Shown here one piece after another: positions 1 through 6,250 of a DNA stretch of 8,696 nt; positions within the stretch are counted from its first letter, which is position 1; each line of letters starts with the position of its first letter. The position numbers were made by a program, and so were the translations under genes. Origin of the DNA: Alphaproteobacteria bacterium (lineage in GTDB: Bacteria > Pseudomonadota > Alphaproteobacteria > Micropepsales > Micropepsaceae); the NCBI GenBank assembly GCA_028869725.1, contig JAGWRJ010000255.1, positions 1-8,696 of the forward strand, in the 5' to 3' direction. A model generated the notes under the pieces. That model made no database searches. It had not been told where the DNA came from and saw only the letters and a program-made list of their open reading frames with translations.

Positions 1-232
1 GATCGCGCATTTCGTACATCGCCTTGAACTTCCAGGTCGTGTCGACATGCAGCAGCGGAAAAGGTAGCGGCGCAGGAAGAAAGGCCTTGCGTGCCAGATG
101 CAGCATGACAGCGGAATCTTTACCGATGGAGTACAGCATCACCGGTCTGTCGCATTCGGCGACGACCTCACGCATGATGTGGATACTCTCCGCCTCCAGG
201 CGTTCCAGGTGGCTCAGTGAAGGATGGGTCAT
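1..232 (-). CDS. cysD: Sulfate adenylyltransferase subunit 2 (CysD), N-terminal part, cut by the window edge
   Basis: CysD is the small catalytic subunit of ATP sulfurylase. With CysN it makes adenosine 5'-phosphosulfate from sulfate and ATP in the cytoplasm, the first step of assimilatory sulfate reduction. The 77 residues visible match the start of the family closely. The opening SHLERLEAESIHIMREV is followed by VMLYSIGKDSAVMLHLARKA, with the PP-loop nucleotide site SIGKDS at residues 35-40, then FPLLHVDTTWKFKAMYEMRD. The family is about 300 residues, so roughly three quarters lies beyond position 1. The ATG at 232 is the first start giving the expected N-terminus. No strong ribosome binding site is seen before it. 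A cysN or cysNC partner would be expected just outside the left edge, but this cannot be seen. The NodP paralogue of rhizobia has the same sequence signature and cannot be excluded. Confidence 0.95.
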   Translation of the reverse strand, partial: MTHPSLSHLERLEAESIHIMREVVAECDRPVMLYSIGKDSAVMLHLARKAFLPAPLPFPLLHVDTTWKFKAMYEMRD

Positions 233-264
233 GCTGATTACACACTCACAGACAGAGCGCGACG

Positions 265-291
265 ATTAGAACAAGAATACGTCGCTGACAA
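265..291 (-). promoter_or_regulatory. Possible promoter for cysD
   Basis: On the minus strand a TTGTCA hexamer (286-291, five of six matches to TTGACA) and TCTAAT (265-270, five of six matches to TATAAT) are separated by 15 bases, about 33 bases ahead of the cysD start codon. The spacing is shorter than the usual 16-18, so this is only a candidate. It is the best sigma-70-like pair I see in the gap. Its -35 end overlaps the inverted repeat at 290-312. Confidence 0.25.
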
Positions 292-312
292 TGGGCGAGT
301 ATCCTGCCCATT
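290..312. repeat. Inverted repeat between the AI-2E permease gene and cysD
   Basis: The arms AATGGGC (290-296) and GCCCATT (306-312) form a perfect 7-bp stem around a 9-base loop. It starts about 28 bases beyond the stop codon of the AI-2E permease gene. On the minus strand it is followed by a T-rich but interrupted stretch (TATTCTTGTTCT). It could be a weak transcription terminator for the upstream operon, or an operator for cysD. There is no clean T run, so the terminator reading is uncertain. Confidence 0.4.
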
Positions 313-339
313 TGTACATGAAGCGCTCCGCACAAAAGC

Positions 340-1380
340 TTACAGCCGGATTTTGGCCACCCGCCATTGGCGAGGCGGGGGGCCAGCAAGCAGTTCTGAA
401 ACCCATTCGAGTCCTTCGAGATGGCGGCACGCAATGGCCACCGCTCCGGTCATGGGAACTGCGAGAAAAAGCCCGGCTACGCCCCAGAGCAGCCCCCAGA
501 ATGTAAGGGAAAGAATGATCACCAATGAACTGAGATTCAGCGACCGACCAAGCAGGATAGTCGACAGCACATTGGTCAGCAGAAAATGCACCGCACTCAG
601 CACAAGGGCAATGAGAACAGCAATTCCCGGATCACCAGTCTGGGCAAGTGCCGCAAGCGCCGGCAGCACCACAACCACCGCTCCGACAGTCGGGATATAG
701 GTGACGAGAAACATCACGAGGGCCCAAAACCCGGCAAAATCGATGTGCAAAAGGGCCAGCACGCCATAGGTGATGGAGGCCATCAGCACCGACAGAAGGG
801 TGCAGACGCCTATATAGGACTGGATCTGAAATCCGACAGCACGAATGACATTCGCGGTTTCGCCGCGGGCCTGGGCATTGGCCTGCAGGCGCACGAGCTT
901 TCCTGGTAGATGACGTTGTTCGGCGAGAAGAAAGCCCACATAGATTGCGATCAGAATGATCTCAAGCACCGTTCCACCGATCGAGGCAGCCATCTGTCCC
1001 ACGACACCGGGAAGATTGTACTGCTGGACCAGCGTGGGCACATCCAGGACGGGCACATAGGTGCGGAACGGAACTTTGTGCCAGAGCGCCTGCAGCTTCG
1101 TGCTGTAAACGGGAACCTGCGCGGATATCGCCGCGGCTTCGTTGACGATCACGATGGCAACGAAGTAGAGCGCCGCGCCAATCAGGGCAAAGGCGAACAC
1201 CCAGGCAACCGCTGCCGGCAGCCGCATGCGGCGCAATTCGCGCGTGAGAGCATTGAGGACTGCCCATAGCATCAGGGCGAAGGCAAGCGGCACAAGCAGC
1301 TCGCGGCCATAGTAGAGCAGACCCAAAACCACAGCCCCGCTGACGAGCCAGCTGGCAAGACTTTGATCGTCGACCTTCAT
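340..1380 (-). CDS. AI-2E family transporter (PerM/YdiK-type permease)
   Basis: This is an inner-membrane permease of the AI-2E/UPF0118 family. Members include TqsA, linked to autoinducer-2 export, and several sodium/proton antiporters. The true substrate of this one cannot be told. The 346-residue protein has the family layout: two N-terminal helices (about 11-46), a helix near 57-80, a hydrophilic stretch with a helix near 135-153, then a helical bundle from about 183 to 318. Family motifs are TYIPTVGAVVVVLPAL (227-242) and WGLLWGVAGLFLAVPMTG (295-312). The length is usual for the family. The ATG at 1380 is chosen over an in-frame TTG at 1401 because GGAGAGG lies just before it. The gene is 66 bases downstream of the small membrane protein gene at 1447-1890 and probably shares its transcript. 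Confidence 0.88.
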   Translation of the reverse strand: MKVDDQSLASWLVSGAVVLGLLYYGRELLVPLAFALMLWAVLNALTRELRRMRLPAAVAWVFAFALIGAALYFVAIVIVNEAAAISAQVPVYSTKLQALWHKVPFRTYVPVLDVPTLVQQYNLPGVVGQMAASIGGTVLEIILIAIYVGFLLAEQRHLPGKLVRLQANAQARGETANVIRAVGFQIQSYIGVCTLLSVLMASITYGVLALLHIDFAGFWALVMFLVTYIPTVGAVVVVLPALAALAQTGDPGIAVLIALVLSAVHFLLTNVLSTILLGRSLNLSSLVIILSLTFWGLLWGVAGLFLAVPMTGAVAIACRHLEGLEWVSELLAGPPPRQWRVAKIRL

Positions 1381-1381
1381 G

Positions 1382-1388
1382 CCTCTCC
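1382..1388 (-). promoter_or_regulatory. Ribosome binding site of the AI-2E permease gene
   Basis: GGAGAGG on the minus strand lies one base before the ATG at 1380, with its GGAG core four bases away. No comparable sequence precedes the upstream in-frame TTG at 1401. This decides the start codon. Confidence 0.6.
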
Positions 1389-1446
1389 AGGGGCCGTTCA
1401 ACCAAGCAAGTATCGGACTCGCCGCGGAAGGCGCAAGAGGGCGCTC

Positions 1447-1890
1447 TCAATCGCCCTTCAGAAAGGCGAAGATCGCCCGCCTTAGCCTCGGACTGACGCT
1501 GAGCAGGATACCGGCGCCAATGGCGCCCAGCGTGGCATTGCTGAGATTGGACCGCAGCAGGCTTTGGCCCTCTTCGCCCAGACTGCGTCCCAGCTGAAAT
1601 GCTTCGTCCAGCCGCCTCAGAATTTCGGCCTCAGCCGGAAACAGCAAACCGATCAGGCTGGGTTTTGGCAGGACGAAGACAAGCAGACCCAGAAGGAGCG
1701 TGATGACAACGCCGAAACCCGCAACAGCCAAGGCAGCGAGAGGGGGACTTGTCACGGCCCTCATGTAAAAGAACAGCGCCGTACAGCCGAATGCCGTTGC
1801 TGCCACCATGGCCGCGCACGCGGCTGCGGCCACCGCAAGGATGATCACGAGGCTAAAGCCCGCCCGGCTTCCAGCTCCCCGTCGCGCCAT
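1447..1890 (-). CDS. Small membrane protein in the YqjE position (possible phage-holin-like superfamily)
   Basis: A 147-residue protein of unknown biochemical role. A short basic N-terminus (MARRGAGSRAG) is followed by two long hydrophobic segments, about 12-42 and 49-75. Next comes a polar, probably amphipathic stretch (86-117) and a third hydrophobic stretch near 119-133, ending in a basic tail. It sits directly after a DUF883 gene, the same arrangement as yqjD-yqjE in enterobacteria, where YqjE is a small holin-superfamily-like membrane protein. The YqjE link rests mainly on position and helix layout, not on a recognised motif. The ATG at 1890 begins two bases after the DUF883 stop codon. 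A TTG six bases upstream is in frame and overlaps that stop, so translation is probably coupled either way. Confidence 0.7.
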   Translation of the reverse strand: MARRGAGSRAGFSLVIILAVAAAACAAMVAATAFGCTALFFYMRAVTSPPLAALAVAGFGVVITLLLGLLVFVLPKPSLIGLLFPAEAEILRRLDEAFQLGRSLGEEGQSLLRSNLSNATLGAIGAGILLSVSPRLRRAIFAFLKGD

Positions 1891-1892
1891 GG

Positions 1893-2192
1893 TCAACGCC
1901 GGCCAAACAAGAGGCCGACCAGAATGCCCAGGCCAAAGGCCCCGCCGATCGTCGCCACAGGGTTGGCCTCAAGGACCTTGGCCGCTTCGTCGGACATCCG
2001 ACCCGCATCTTCCCATGCCTTTTCAGCACGGCGGGTGACCTCATCCACCGCGTCATTTGCACGGCGGCGCACGAGCTCCTCGACGATAGAGCCCATGCGA
2101 GCCAGATCTTCCCGCAGGTTTTTGATCTCGTCGGCGATCCCGCGAACACGCGCCTCGGCATCACGCTGCACGTCGGACATGTCACTCATCAT
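1893..2192 (-). CDS. DUF883 family protein (YqjD/ElaB-like, C-terminal membrane anchor)
   Basis: A 99-residue protein matching the DUF883 plan. A charged, alpha-helical and probably coiled-coil body (about 5-75, rich in E, R, D and A) is followed by one C-terminal membrane helix with a glycine-zipper pattern (G89, G93, G97) ending in RR. In E. coli, YqjD and ElaB are tail-anchored inner-membrane proteins that bind ribosomes in stationary phase. A similar role here is inference. A GAGAGGG sequence at 2194-2200 precedes two adjacent ATG codons (2192 and 2189). The second has the better spacing, so the protein may start one residue later. It is the first gene of the apparent operon with the YqjE-position protein and the AI-2E permease, read away from the DUF72 gene. 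Confidence 0.85.
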   Translation of the reverse strand: MMSDMSDVQRDAEARVRGIADEIKNLREDLARMGSIVEELVRRRANDAVDEVTRRAEKAWEDAGRMSDEAAKVLEANPVATIGGAFGLGILVGLLFGRR

Positions 2193-2445
2193 ACCCTCTC
2201 GTCCAGTCCCCAGACATTAAACACTCACACAGACCTGCTCCTGGGAACGCTGAGGCAGATCAATCCAGATCCTGACCGTAGGCGAAGTATCGACACCCGC
2301 CTAGGGTTCCACTCCGGGGCAAGGATGTGCCTGATCCCGGTCGATATTTCCACAACCTTCCTTACCGCGGCCAGGTTAACCATTCTGGTCGGAGAGGTGA
2401 ACACGTGCCAGACGCGGCGTCAGGTATCCGAAGATTTTTCCAGCC
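2193..2445. other. Divergent intergenic region between the DUF883 and DUF72 genes
   Basis: These 253 bases must hold the promoters for two divergent units. I see no convincing sigma-70 pair on either strand. A hairpin with one G-U pair (CGGCCAG at 2368-2374, CTGGTCG at 2385-2391, 10-base loop) lies about 55 bases ahead of the DUF72 start. It is followed at once by the Shine-Dalgarno-like GGAGAGG at 2391-2397. Apart from these and the possible leader frame, nothing else is supported. Confidence 0.5.
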
Positions 2446-2449
2446 ATGA
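2405..2449 (+). CDS. Possible 14-residue leader peptide overlapping the DUF72 start
   Basis: A GTG at 2405 lies seven bases after GGAGAGG (2391-2397), the best Shine-Dalgarno sequence upstream of the DUF72 gene. The frame reads VPDAASGIRRFFQP if the first codon is read literally, and its stop TGA (2447-2449) overlaps the DUF72 ATG (2446-2448) as ATGA. The DUF72 ATG itself has only a weak GAAGA upstream, so coupled re-initiation from this leader would explain its translation. The frame is open further upstream to 2282, so a longer GTG start at 2327 is possible. The peptide has no recognisable motif, and the arrangement could be chance. Confidence 0.25.
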   Translation: MPDAASGIRRFFQP

Positions 2450-3348
2450 CCGGCCGGATCCGCGTTGGGGTCTCGGGGTGGTGCTATCCGGCCTGGCGGG
2501 GCACGTTCTATCCAAAGGCGTTGCCTGAGCGGCTGGAGCTCGCCTATGCCGCACGCCAGTTCAGCAGCATCGAAGTCAACGCCACTTTTTACCGCCTGCA
2601 GCGGCCCGAGGACTTTCATCGCTGGGCGGCCCAGACCCCGCCCGCATTCCAGTTTGCGCTCAAGGGATCAGGCTATATCACGCACCGCTGCAAATTCCTT
2701 AACCCTCTCATACCATTGGCGAATTTCTTCGCCTCGGGGGTCCTTGCGCTGGGCCCCAAGCTGGGACCAGTGCTGTGGCAATGCCCACCGCAGTTCGCTT
2801 TCCATCCGGACAGGCTCGCAACCTTTTTCCGCCTGCTGCCGAGATCCCTGAACGCCGCCGCCGAACTTGCCCGACATCATGATGCCCGACTTCAGGGCCG
2901 CAGCCTGACGAAGGCGCCCTGCAACCGGCCACTCAGGCACGCGATCGAAATCCGTCATCCCAGTTTTTGTTCGCCAGCCTTCATCGCCCTGCTCAGGACG
3001 CACAATGTTGGGCTTGTTGTAGCCGATGGACCTCACTGGCCCCAGATGATGGATGTCACATCGAACTTCATCTATTGCCGGCTACACGGGGCACCAGCGC
3101 TCTACAAAAGCGGGTACGGGCCCAGAGCACTGGAGACATGGGCGGAGCGGACCAGGGCCTGGGCAGGCGGAGGAGAGACAGATGGCACACATTTCGGGCC
3201 ACCTGCAAAGCGCCGCCACGGGCGCGACGTCTTTCTGTATTTCGACAACGACGTAAAGGCGCGGGCACCGAGGGATGCGCGGTCCCTCATTGGGCGGCTG
3301 AGCTGTGGGCCACAGCATCTGCACACCAACGTGCCGAACTCTACTTGA
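2446..3348 (+). CDS. DUF72 domain-containing protein (YecE-like)
   Basis: A 300-residue protein of the DUF72/YecE family, a widespread TIM-barrel-like fold with no settled reaction. Family signatures run the full length: RVGVSGWCYPAWRGTFYP (6-23), the SSIEVNATFYRLQ strand (40-52), FALKGSGYITH (70-80), LANFFASGVLALGPKLGPVL (91-110) followed by WQCPP (111-115), AIEIRHPSF (166-174), YCRLHG (210-215) and VFLYFDND (262-269). Its length is usual, so it looks intact. The ATG at 2446 is the only usable start, because an in-frame stop lies at 2398. It is the only confident plus-strand gene, and it ends inside the last codons of the convergent regA gene (8-base overlap). No partner gene gives a clue to its function. 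Confidence 0.9.
   Translation: MTGRIRVGVSGWCYPAWRGTFYPKALPERLELAYAARQFSSIEVNATFYRLQRPEDFHRWAAQTPPAFQFALKGSGYITHRCKFLNPLIPLANFFASGVLALGPKLGPVLWQCPPQFAFHPDRLATFFRLLPRSLNAAAELARHHDARLQGRSLTKAPCNRPLRHAIEIRHPSFCSPAFIALLRTHNVGLVVADGPHWPQMMDVTSNFIYCRLHGAPALYKSGYGPRALETWAERTRAWAGGGETDGTHFGPPAKRRHGRDVFLYFDNDVKARAPRDARSLIGRLSCGPQHLHTNVPNST
3302..3316. terminator. Short hairpin beyond regA, weak terminator candidate
   Basis: GCTGTG and CACAGC form a 6-bp stem around GGC. It lies 25-40 bases beyond the regA stop on the minus strand and inside the DUF72 coding end on the plus strand. No T run follows on the minus strand, so intrinsic termination is doubtful. It is the only compact hairpin I see between the convergent genes. 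Confidence 0.2.
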
Positions 3349-3877
3349 CCTGCTGCTTCATCAGCTTACGCGCCAGGGTACGACGATGCATACCCAGCCG
3401 CCGGGCGGTCTCCGAAATATTGAAGCCCGTCTCGGCAAGGGTGCGATGAATGTGCTCCCATTCGACGGTCTTGATCGAACTGGGCCGGGCGCCCAGCGCC
3501 ACACTGGGATCACCCTGTTCACGACGAAACGCCGCTTCGATATCATCAGCATTCGACGGCTTGGCCAGATAATAGCCTGCGCCAAGCTTGATCGCTTCGA
3601 TCGCGGTGGCGATGCTGGCATAGCCAGTCAGCACGACAATCTTTGTCGTCGCGCTATTGGCCCGCAGGAGGCGCACGCACTCAAGACCGGAATGCCCTGC
3701 AAGCTTCAGATCGACTACTGCGTTATCAGGTGTCCGGCGCAGGAGCAGGTCGCCGAGGGCGTCAGGATCCGGACAGACTTCAACGTCATAGTTGCGGCGA
3801 ACAAATGCGCGGCGCAGCGCCTGAGCAAAGTCGGCGTCGTCTTCCACAATGACAAGCAGCGGTTTATCAGAGGTCAT
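3341..3877 (-). CDS. regA: Redox response regulator RegA/PrrA/ActR type
   Basis: A 178-residue response regulator that is phosphorylated by its partner kinase and binds DNA, in the family that controls respiration, photosynthesis and carbon or nitrogen fixation genes by redox state. The receiver domain (about 6-118) has the acidic pocket E12/D13/D14, phospho-acceptor D56 in VVDLKL, T84 in VVLTGYASIATAIEAIK and K106 in LAKPSNADDI. The C-terminal Fis-type helix-turn-helix (about 139-175) carries the RegA signature WEHIHR and NISETARRLGMHRRTLARKL. The ATG at 3877 overlaps the end of regB by 11 bases. AGAGGA lies eight bases upstream (3886-3891), and GGAGG is closer still. It is the last gene of the cyo-reg unit, and its end overlaps the convergent DUF72 gene. 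The symbol follows Rhodobacter usage; actR, prrA and roxR are synonyms elsewhere. Confidence 0.93.
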   Translation of the reverse strand: MTSDKPLLVIVEDDADFAQALRRAFVRRNYDVEVCPDPDALGDLLLRRTPDNAVVDLKLAGHSGLECVRLLRANSATTKIVVLTGYASIATAIEAIKLGAGYYLAKPSNADDIEAAFRREQGDPSVALGARPSSIKTVEWEHIHRTLAETGFNISETARRLGMHRRTLARKLMKQQVK

Positions 3878-5246
3878 GCCTCCGGTCCTCTAGCGAGAGC
3901 GCCTCAAGAGGCAATCGCATGGTGACTGTAGCTCCACCCTCGGGACGGTTGGAAGGCGTCACATAGCCACCCAGTTTGCGCATCACATTGACGATGAGAA
4001 ACAGGCCCAGACCCCGCCCGTCGCGCCCCTTGGTCGACTGGTACGGCTTACCGAAATTGGCGAGTATATGTGGAGCAAATCCCGGACCACGGTCCCGAAC
4101 CTCAATAACCACCCACTCCTGATCCCGCGCGATAGTGATGCTGACCCAGTCCGGAGATGCTTCGAGCGCGTTGTCAAAGGCATTAAACAAGGCTTGGATC
4201 AGGACCGTCTCTGACACGATCACGGCGTCATCCAGAATGTAATTCGTATACTCGAGATGGTTCGGCGATCGGCCAGCCCGCCAATCGGCCACGACCCGAT
4301 CAAAAAAACCAATCAGCGTCGTCCGCTCGGCTTCCTCGCCACGCGCTTGGCCCGCCGTCAATAGTACACGTGAGACGATCTGCTTGCAGCGACCAAGCGC
4401 TTGCTGCATGTCCCGGATGTCTGCCGCAATTTCCGAGTTGCCGGCTAGCTCTGGAATCCGCCGCCACTCATTGACGATCACCGAAAGCGTCGCAAGCGGT
4501 GTCCCCAGCTCGTGGGCTGCGCCAGAGGCAAGCAGGCCCATCCGCACAATATGCTCTTCTTCGGCGCGCTGCTGACGCAGGTCTGACAGCCGGCGGTCGC
4601 GTTCGCGCAGGTTCCGATTGATGCGGGACAGGAAAAATATCAATAGGACGGAGGCGAGAACGAAGGATACAAAACTGCCTTCCACTCTCAGATCAACAAA
4701 ACTGAAAATTCCACTCGCTGCGTAATGCTCCAGGCCGACATCGCGGTAGTAGTGCATCAGGCCCAGAAAGCACATGCTGGTGACACCAAATAAAGTCCAG
4801 GTCCAGCGCGGGCGGAGCAAAACTGCCCCCAGAATGATCTGCAGAAGAAACAGCGCAATGAAGGGGTTGGTCGCACCGCCACTGAGGTAAAGCTGTACGG
4901 TCAGTGCAATGACATCGAGTAAGAGGGCGACAAACAGTTCCGCATCACGCAGCGGAACGTTACTGCGAGACAAATAAAGGCTGGCCAAATTAAGACCGAT
5001 AAGGAACAGGATCACCGTTCCCATCTGGGCCAGGGGCAAATTGAGATGCAGCCACTGCTGCGCGACGGCAATGGTCACGATCTGCCCGGCCACCGCCAGC
5101 CAGCGAAGCGACACGAGAAGCTTGAGATTTCTCGTGTTCGTCCTCTGCTCGATTGAGTCCGGTCGCATCCGCTCCTTCAAAGACCGCCATCGCCGGAGCA
5201 AATGCTGGGCCGGATTTGCGGCCCATGCAAGTCCTGCTCCGCTCAT
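3867..5246 (-). CDS. regB: Redox sensor histidine kinase RegB/PrrB/ActS type
   Basis: A 459-residue membrane histidine kinase. Six membrane helices (about 43-65, 75-93, 102-124, 127-144, 148-167, 188-209) carry RWLAVAGQ in helix 1 and GGATNPF (123-129), which is the ubiquinone-binding motif GGxxNPF known in RegB. The cytoplasmic part has H245 in GAAHELGTPLATL (the phospho-accepting His), C287 in LGRCKQIV, N355/N359 in NAFDNALEAS, DRGPGF (385-390) and GRGLGLFL (410-417). In Rhodobacter RegB, a cysteine about 40 residues after the histidine is redox active and switches kinase activity, and C287 is at the matching place. The ATG at 5246 forms ATGA with the cyoD stop. An in-frame TTG at 5300 would add 18 residues lying wholly inside cyoD and is not preferred. 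Length and motifs show an intact kinase. The overlap with regA marks them as a pair. Confidence 0.93.
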   Translation of the reverse strand: MSGAGLAWAANPAQHLLRRWRSLKERMRPDSIEQRTNTRNLKLLVSLRWLAVAGQIVTIAVAQQWLHLNLPLAQMGTVILFLIGLNLASLYLSRSNVPLRDAELFVALLLDVIALTVQLYLSGGATNPFIALFLLQIILGAVLLRPRWTWTLFGVTSMCFLGLMHYYRDVGLEHYAASGIFSFVDLRVEGSFVSFVLASVLLIFFLSRINRNLRERDRRLSDLRQQRAEEEHIVRMGLLASGAAHELGTPLATLSVIVNEWRRIPELAGNSEIAADIRDMQQALGRCKQIVSRVLLTAGQARGEEAERTTLIGFFDRVVADWRAGRSPNHLEYTNYILDDAVIVSETVLIQALFNAFDNALEASPDWVSITIARDQEWVVIEVRDRGPGFAPHILANFGKPYQSTKGRDGRGLGLFLIVNVMRKLGGYVTPSNRPEGGATVTMRLPLEALSLEDRRHDL

Positions 5247-5611
5247 GAGCCCGACATCATGCCGGGCATCATGTTGGCATTCATATTGTGCATGACCCAA
5301 AGCGAGCCCACAACGACGATGCCGAGGATGATGATCGTGAAGACGAGGGCAGCCATGTTCCAGCTTCGGCTGGAGGCTGAATTCATATGGAGGAAGTAGA
5401 CCAGGTGCACCACCATCTGGATCACGCCAAGCCCCAGGGCAATCGCGATAGCCTGCCCAGCTGGAAGAGCATGGGTCATCACGAGCGCGAAAGGAACTGC
5501 AGTCAGCAGGACAGATAGTGCAAACCCGGTAACGTATGAACGCAGACTACCGTGATCTGCGCCATCATGAGGGTGATCAGACAGCGCAAGCCTGCCGCGG
5601 GTGCCGTGCAT
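5243..5611 (-). CDS. cyoD: Cytochrome o ubiquinol oxidase subunit IV
   Basis: Subunit IV of the quinol oxidase, a small integral membrane protein thought to help assemble the CuB site and stabilise the complex. The 122-residue protein has a histidine-rich cytoplasmic start and three helices (about 26-46, 52-75, 84-108). Family residues include SYVTGFALSVLLTAVPFALV and QMVVHLVYFLHM. It ends in a methionine-rich tail, HNMNANMMPGMM. E. coli CyoD has about 109 residues, so the tail and N-terminus are slightly longer here. The ATG at 5611 shares one base with the cyoC stop (TAATG), so this start is preferred to longer frames reaching back into cyoC. Its stop overlaps the regB ATG by four bases. 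Confidence 0.95.
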   Translation of the reverse strand: MHGTRGRLALSDHPHDGADHGSLRSYVTGFALSVLLTAVPFALVMTHALPAGQAIAIALGLGVIQMVVHLVYFLHMNSASSRSWNMAALVFTIIILGIVVVGSLWVMHNMNANMMPGMMSGS

Positions 5612-6246
5612 TAGTGGACCACTCCCATGAGATAGACGACCGTGAAAACGCCAATCCAGATGACGTCGAGAAAGTGCCAGAAGAGGCTGAGACACATCAG
5701 TCGAGTACGGTTGGCCTCATTCAGCCCACGGCGCATGATATGCACCATCAGAACCATCATCCAGATGATGCCGGCAGTGACGTGCAGACCGTGAGTCCCA
5801 ACCAGAGTAAAGAAGGCCGAGAGAAAGCCGGAGCGTTCCGGGCCGTAGCCCTGCGCCACCAGGCCCGCGAACTCGTGAATTTCCATGCCGACAAAGGCCA
5901 TGCCCAGAAGCATGGTCAGGGCAAGCCAGCGCATGGTCCAGCTACGATCGCCTTTGTCCATCGCCAGCATTGCCATGCCATAGGTAAAGCTCGAGACGAG
6001 AAGGCAGCCAGTTTCCACCGCAACGTAAGGCAGATCGAAGATCTCCTGTCCGCTCGGGCCACCCGCCGTGGCATGGCGCAGCACCGAAAAGGTCGCGAAC
6101 AGACAGGCGAACAGGATGCAGTCACTCATCAGGTAGATCCAGAACCCGAGGGTCACCATGGATCCGCTATCGTGATGGCCTTCCTCTTGGGCAACGAGAT
6201 CGAGCCGGGAATCAGCGTCCCCGAGCGCGCGTGCATGCATGTTCAT
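5611..6246 (-). CDS. cyoC: Cytochrome o ubiquinol oxidase subunit III
   Basis: Subunit III of the haem-copper quinol oxidase, a membrane protein packed against subunit I that supports its stability. The 211 residues follow the E. coli protein over most of their length. A histidine-bearing N-terminus (EEGHHDSG) is followed by GFWIYLMSDCILFACLFAT (34-52), TAGGPSGQEIFDLP (60-73), VETG at the start of helix 2, GMEIHEF (120-126), the strongly conserved SGFLSAFFTLVGTHGLHVTA (139-158), and SLFWHFLDVIWIGVFTVVYL (187-206). Five helices are expected. GGAGGG (6255-6260) lies eight bases before the ATG, inside the end of cyoB, and the gap to cyoB is four bases. A second ATG two codons later is also possible. 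Confidence 0.97.
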   Translation of the reverse strand: MNMHARALGDADSRLDLVAQEEGHHDSGSMVTLGFWIYLMSDCILFACLFATFSVLRHATAGGPSGQEIFDLPYVAVETGCLLVSSFTYGMAMLAMDKGDRSWTMRWLALTMLLGMAFVGMEIHEFAGLVAQGYGPERSGFLSAFFTLVGTHGLHVTAGIIWMMVLMVHIMRRGLNEANRTRLMCLSLFWHFLDVIWIGVFTVVYLMGVVH

Positions 6247-6250
6247 GAAT

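Noticed and set aside
224..700. A 158-codon open frame on the plus strand
   Set aside because: Antisense to the AI-2E permease, with a composition rich in S, R, T and P and no recognisable domain.
1402..1446. Short GC-rich inverted sequences between the YqjE-position gene and the permease gene
   Set aside because: The stems are only about four base pairs and no T run follows, so neither a terminator nor an operator is supported.
2244..2310. GGAAC sequences on both strands (2244-2248 plus, 2306-2310 minus) resembling the -35 of alphaproteobacterial EcfG stress promoters
   Set aside because: No CGTT-like -10 element lies 16-17 bases downstream on either strand, so an EcfG promoter for the DUF883 gene is not supported.
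2325..2528. A 67-codon plus-strand frame starting at ATG 2325
   Set aside because: It overlaps the DUF72 gene in another frame, has no good ribosome binding site and shows no family resemblance.
5247..5300. TTG-initiated N-terminal extension of RegB by 18 residues
   Set aside because: The extension is entirely inside cyoD, has no ribosome binding site and no membrane or family feature; the ATGA overlap start is simpler.
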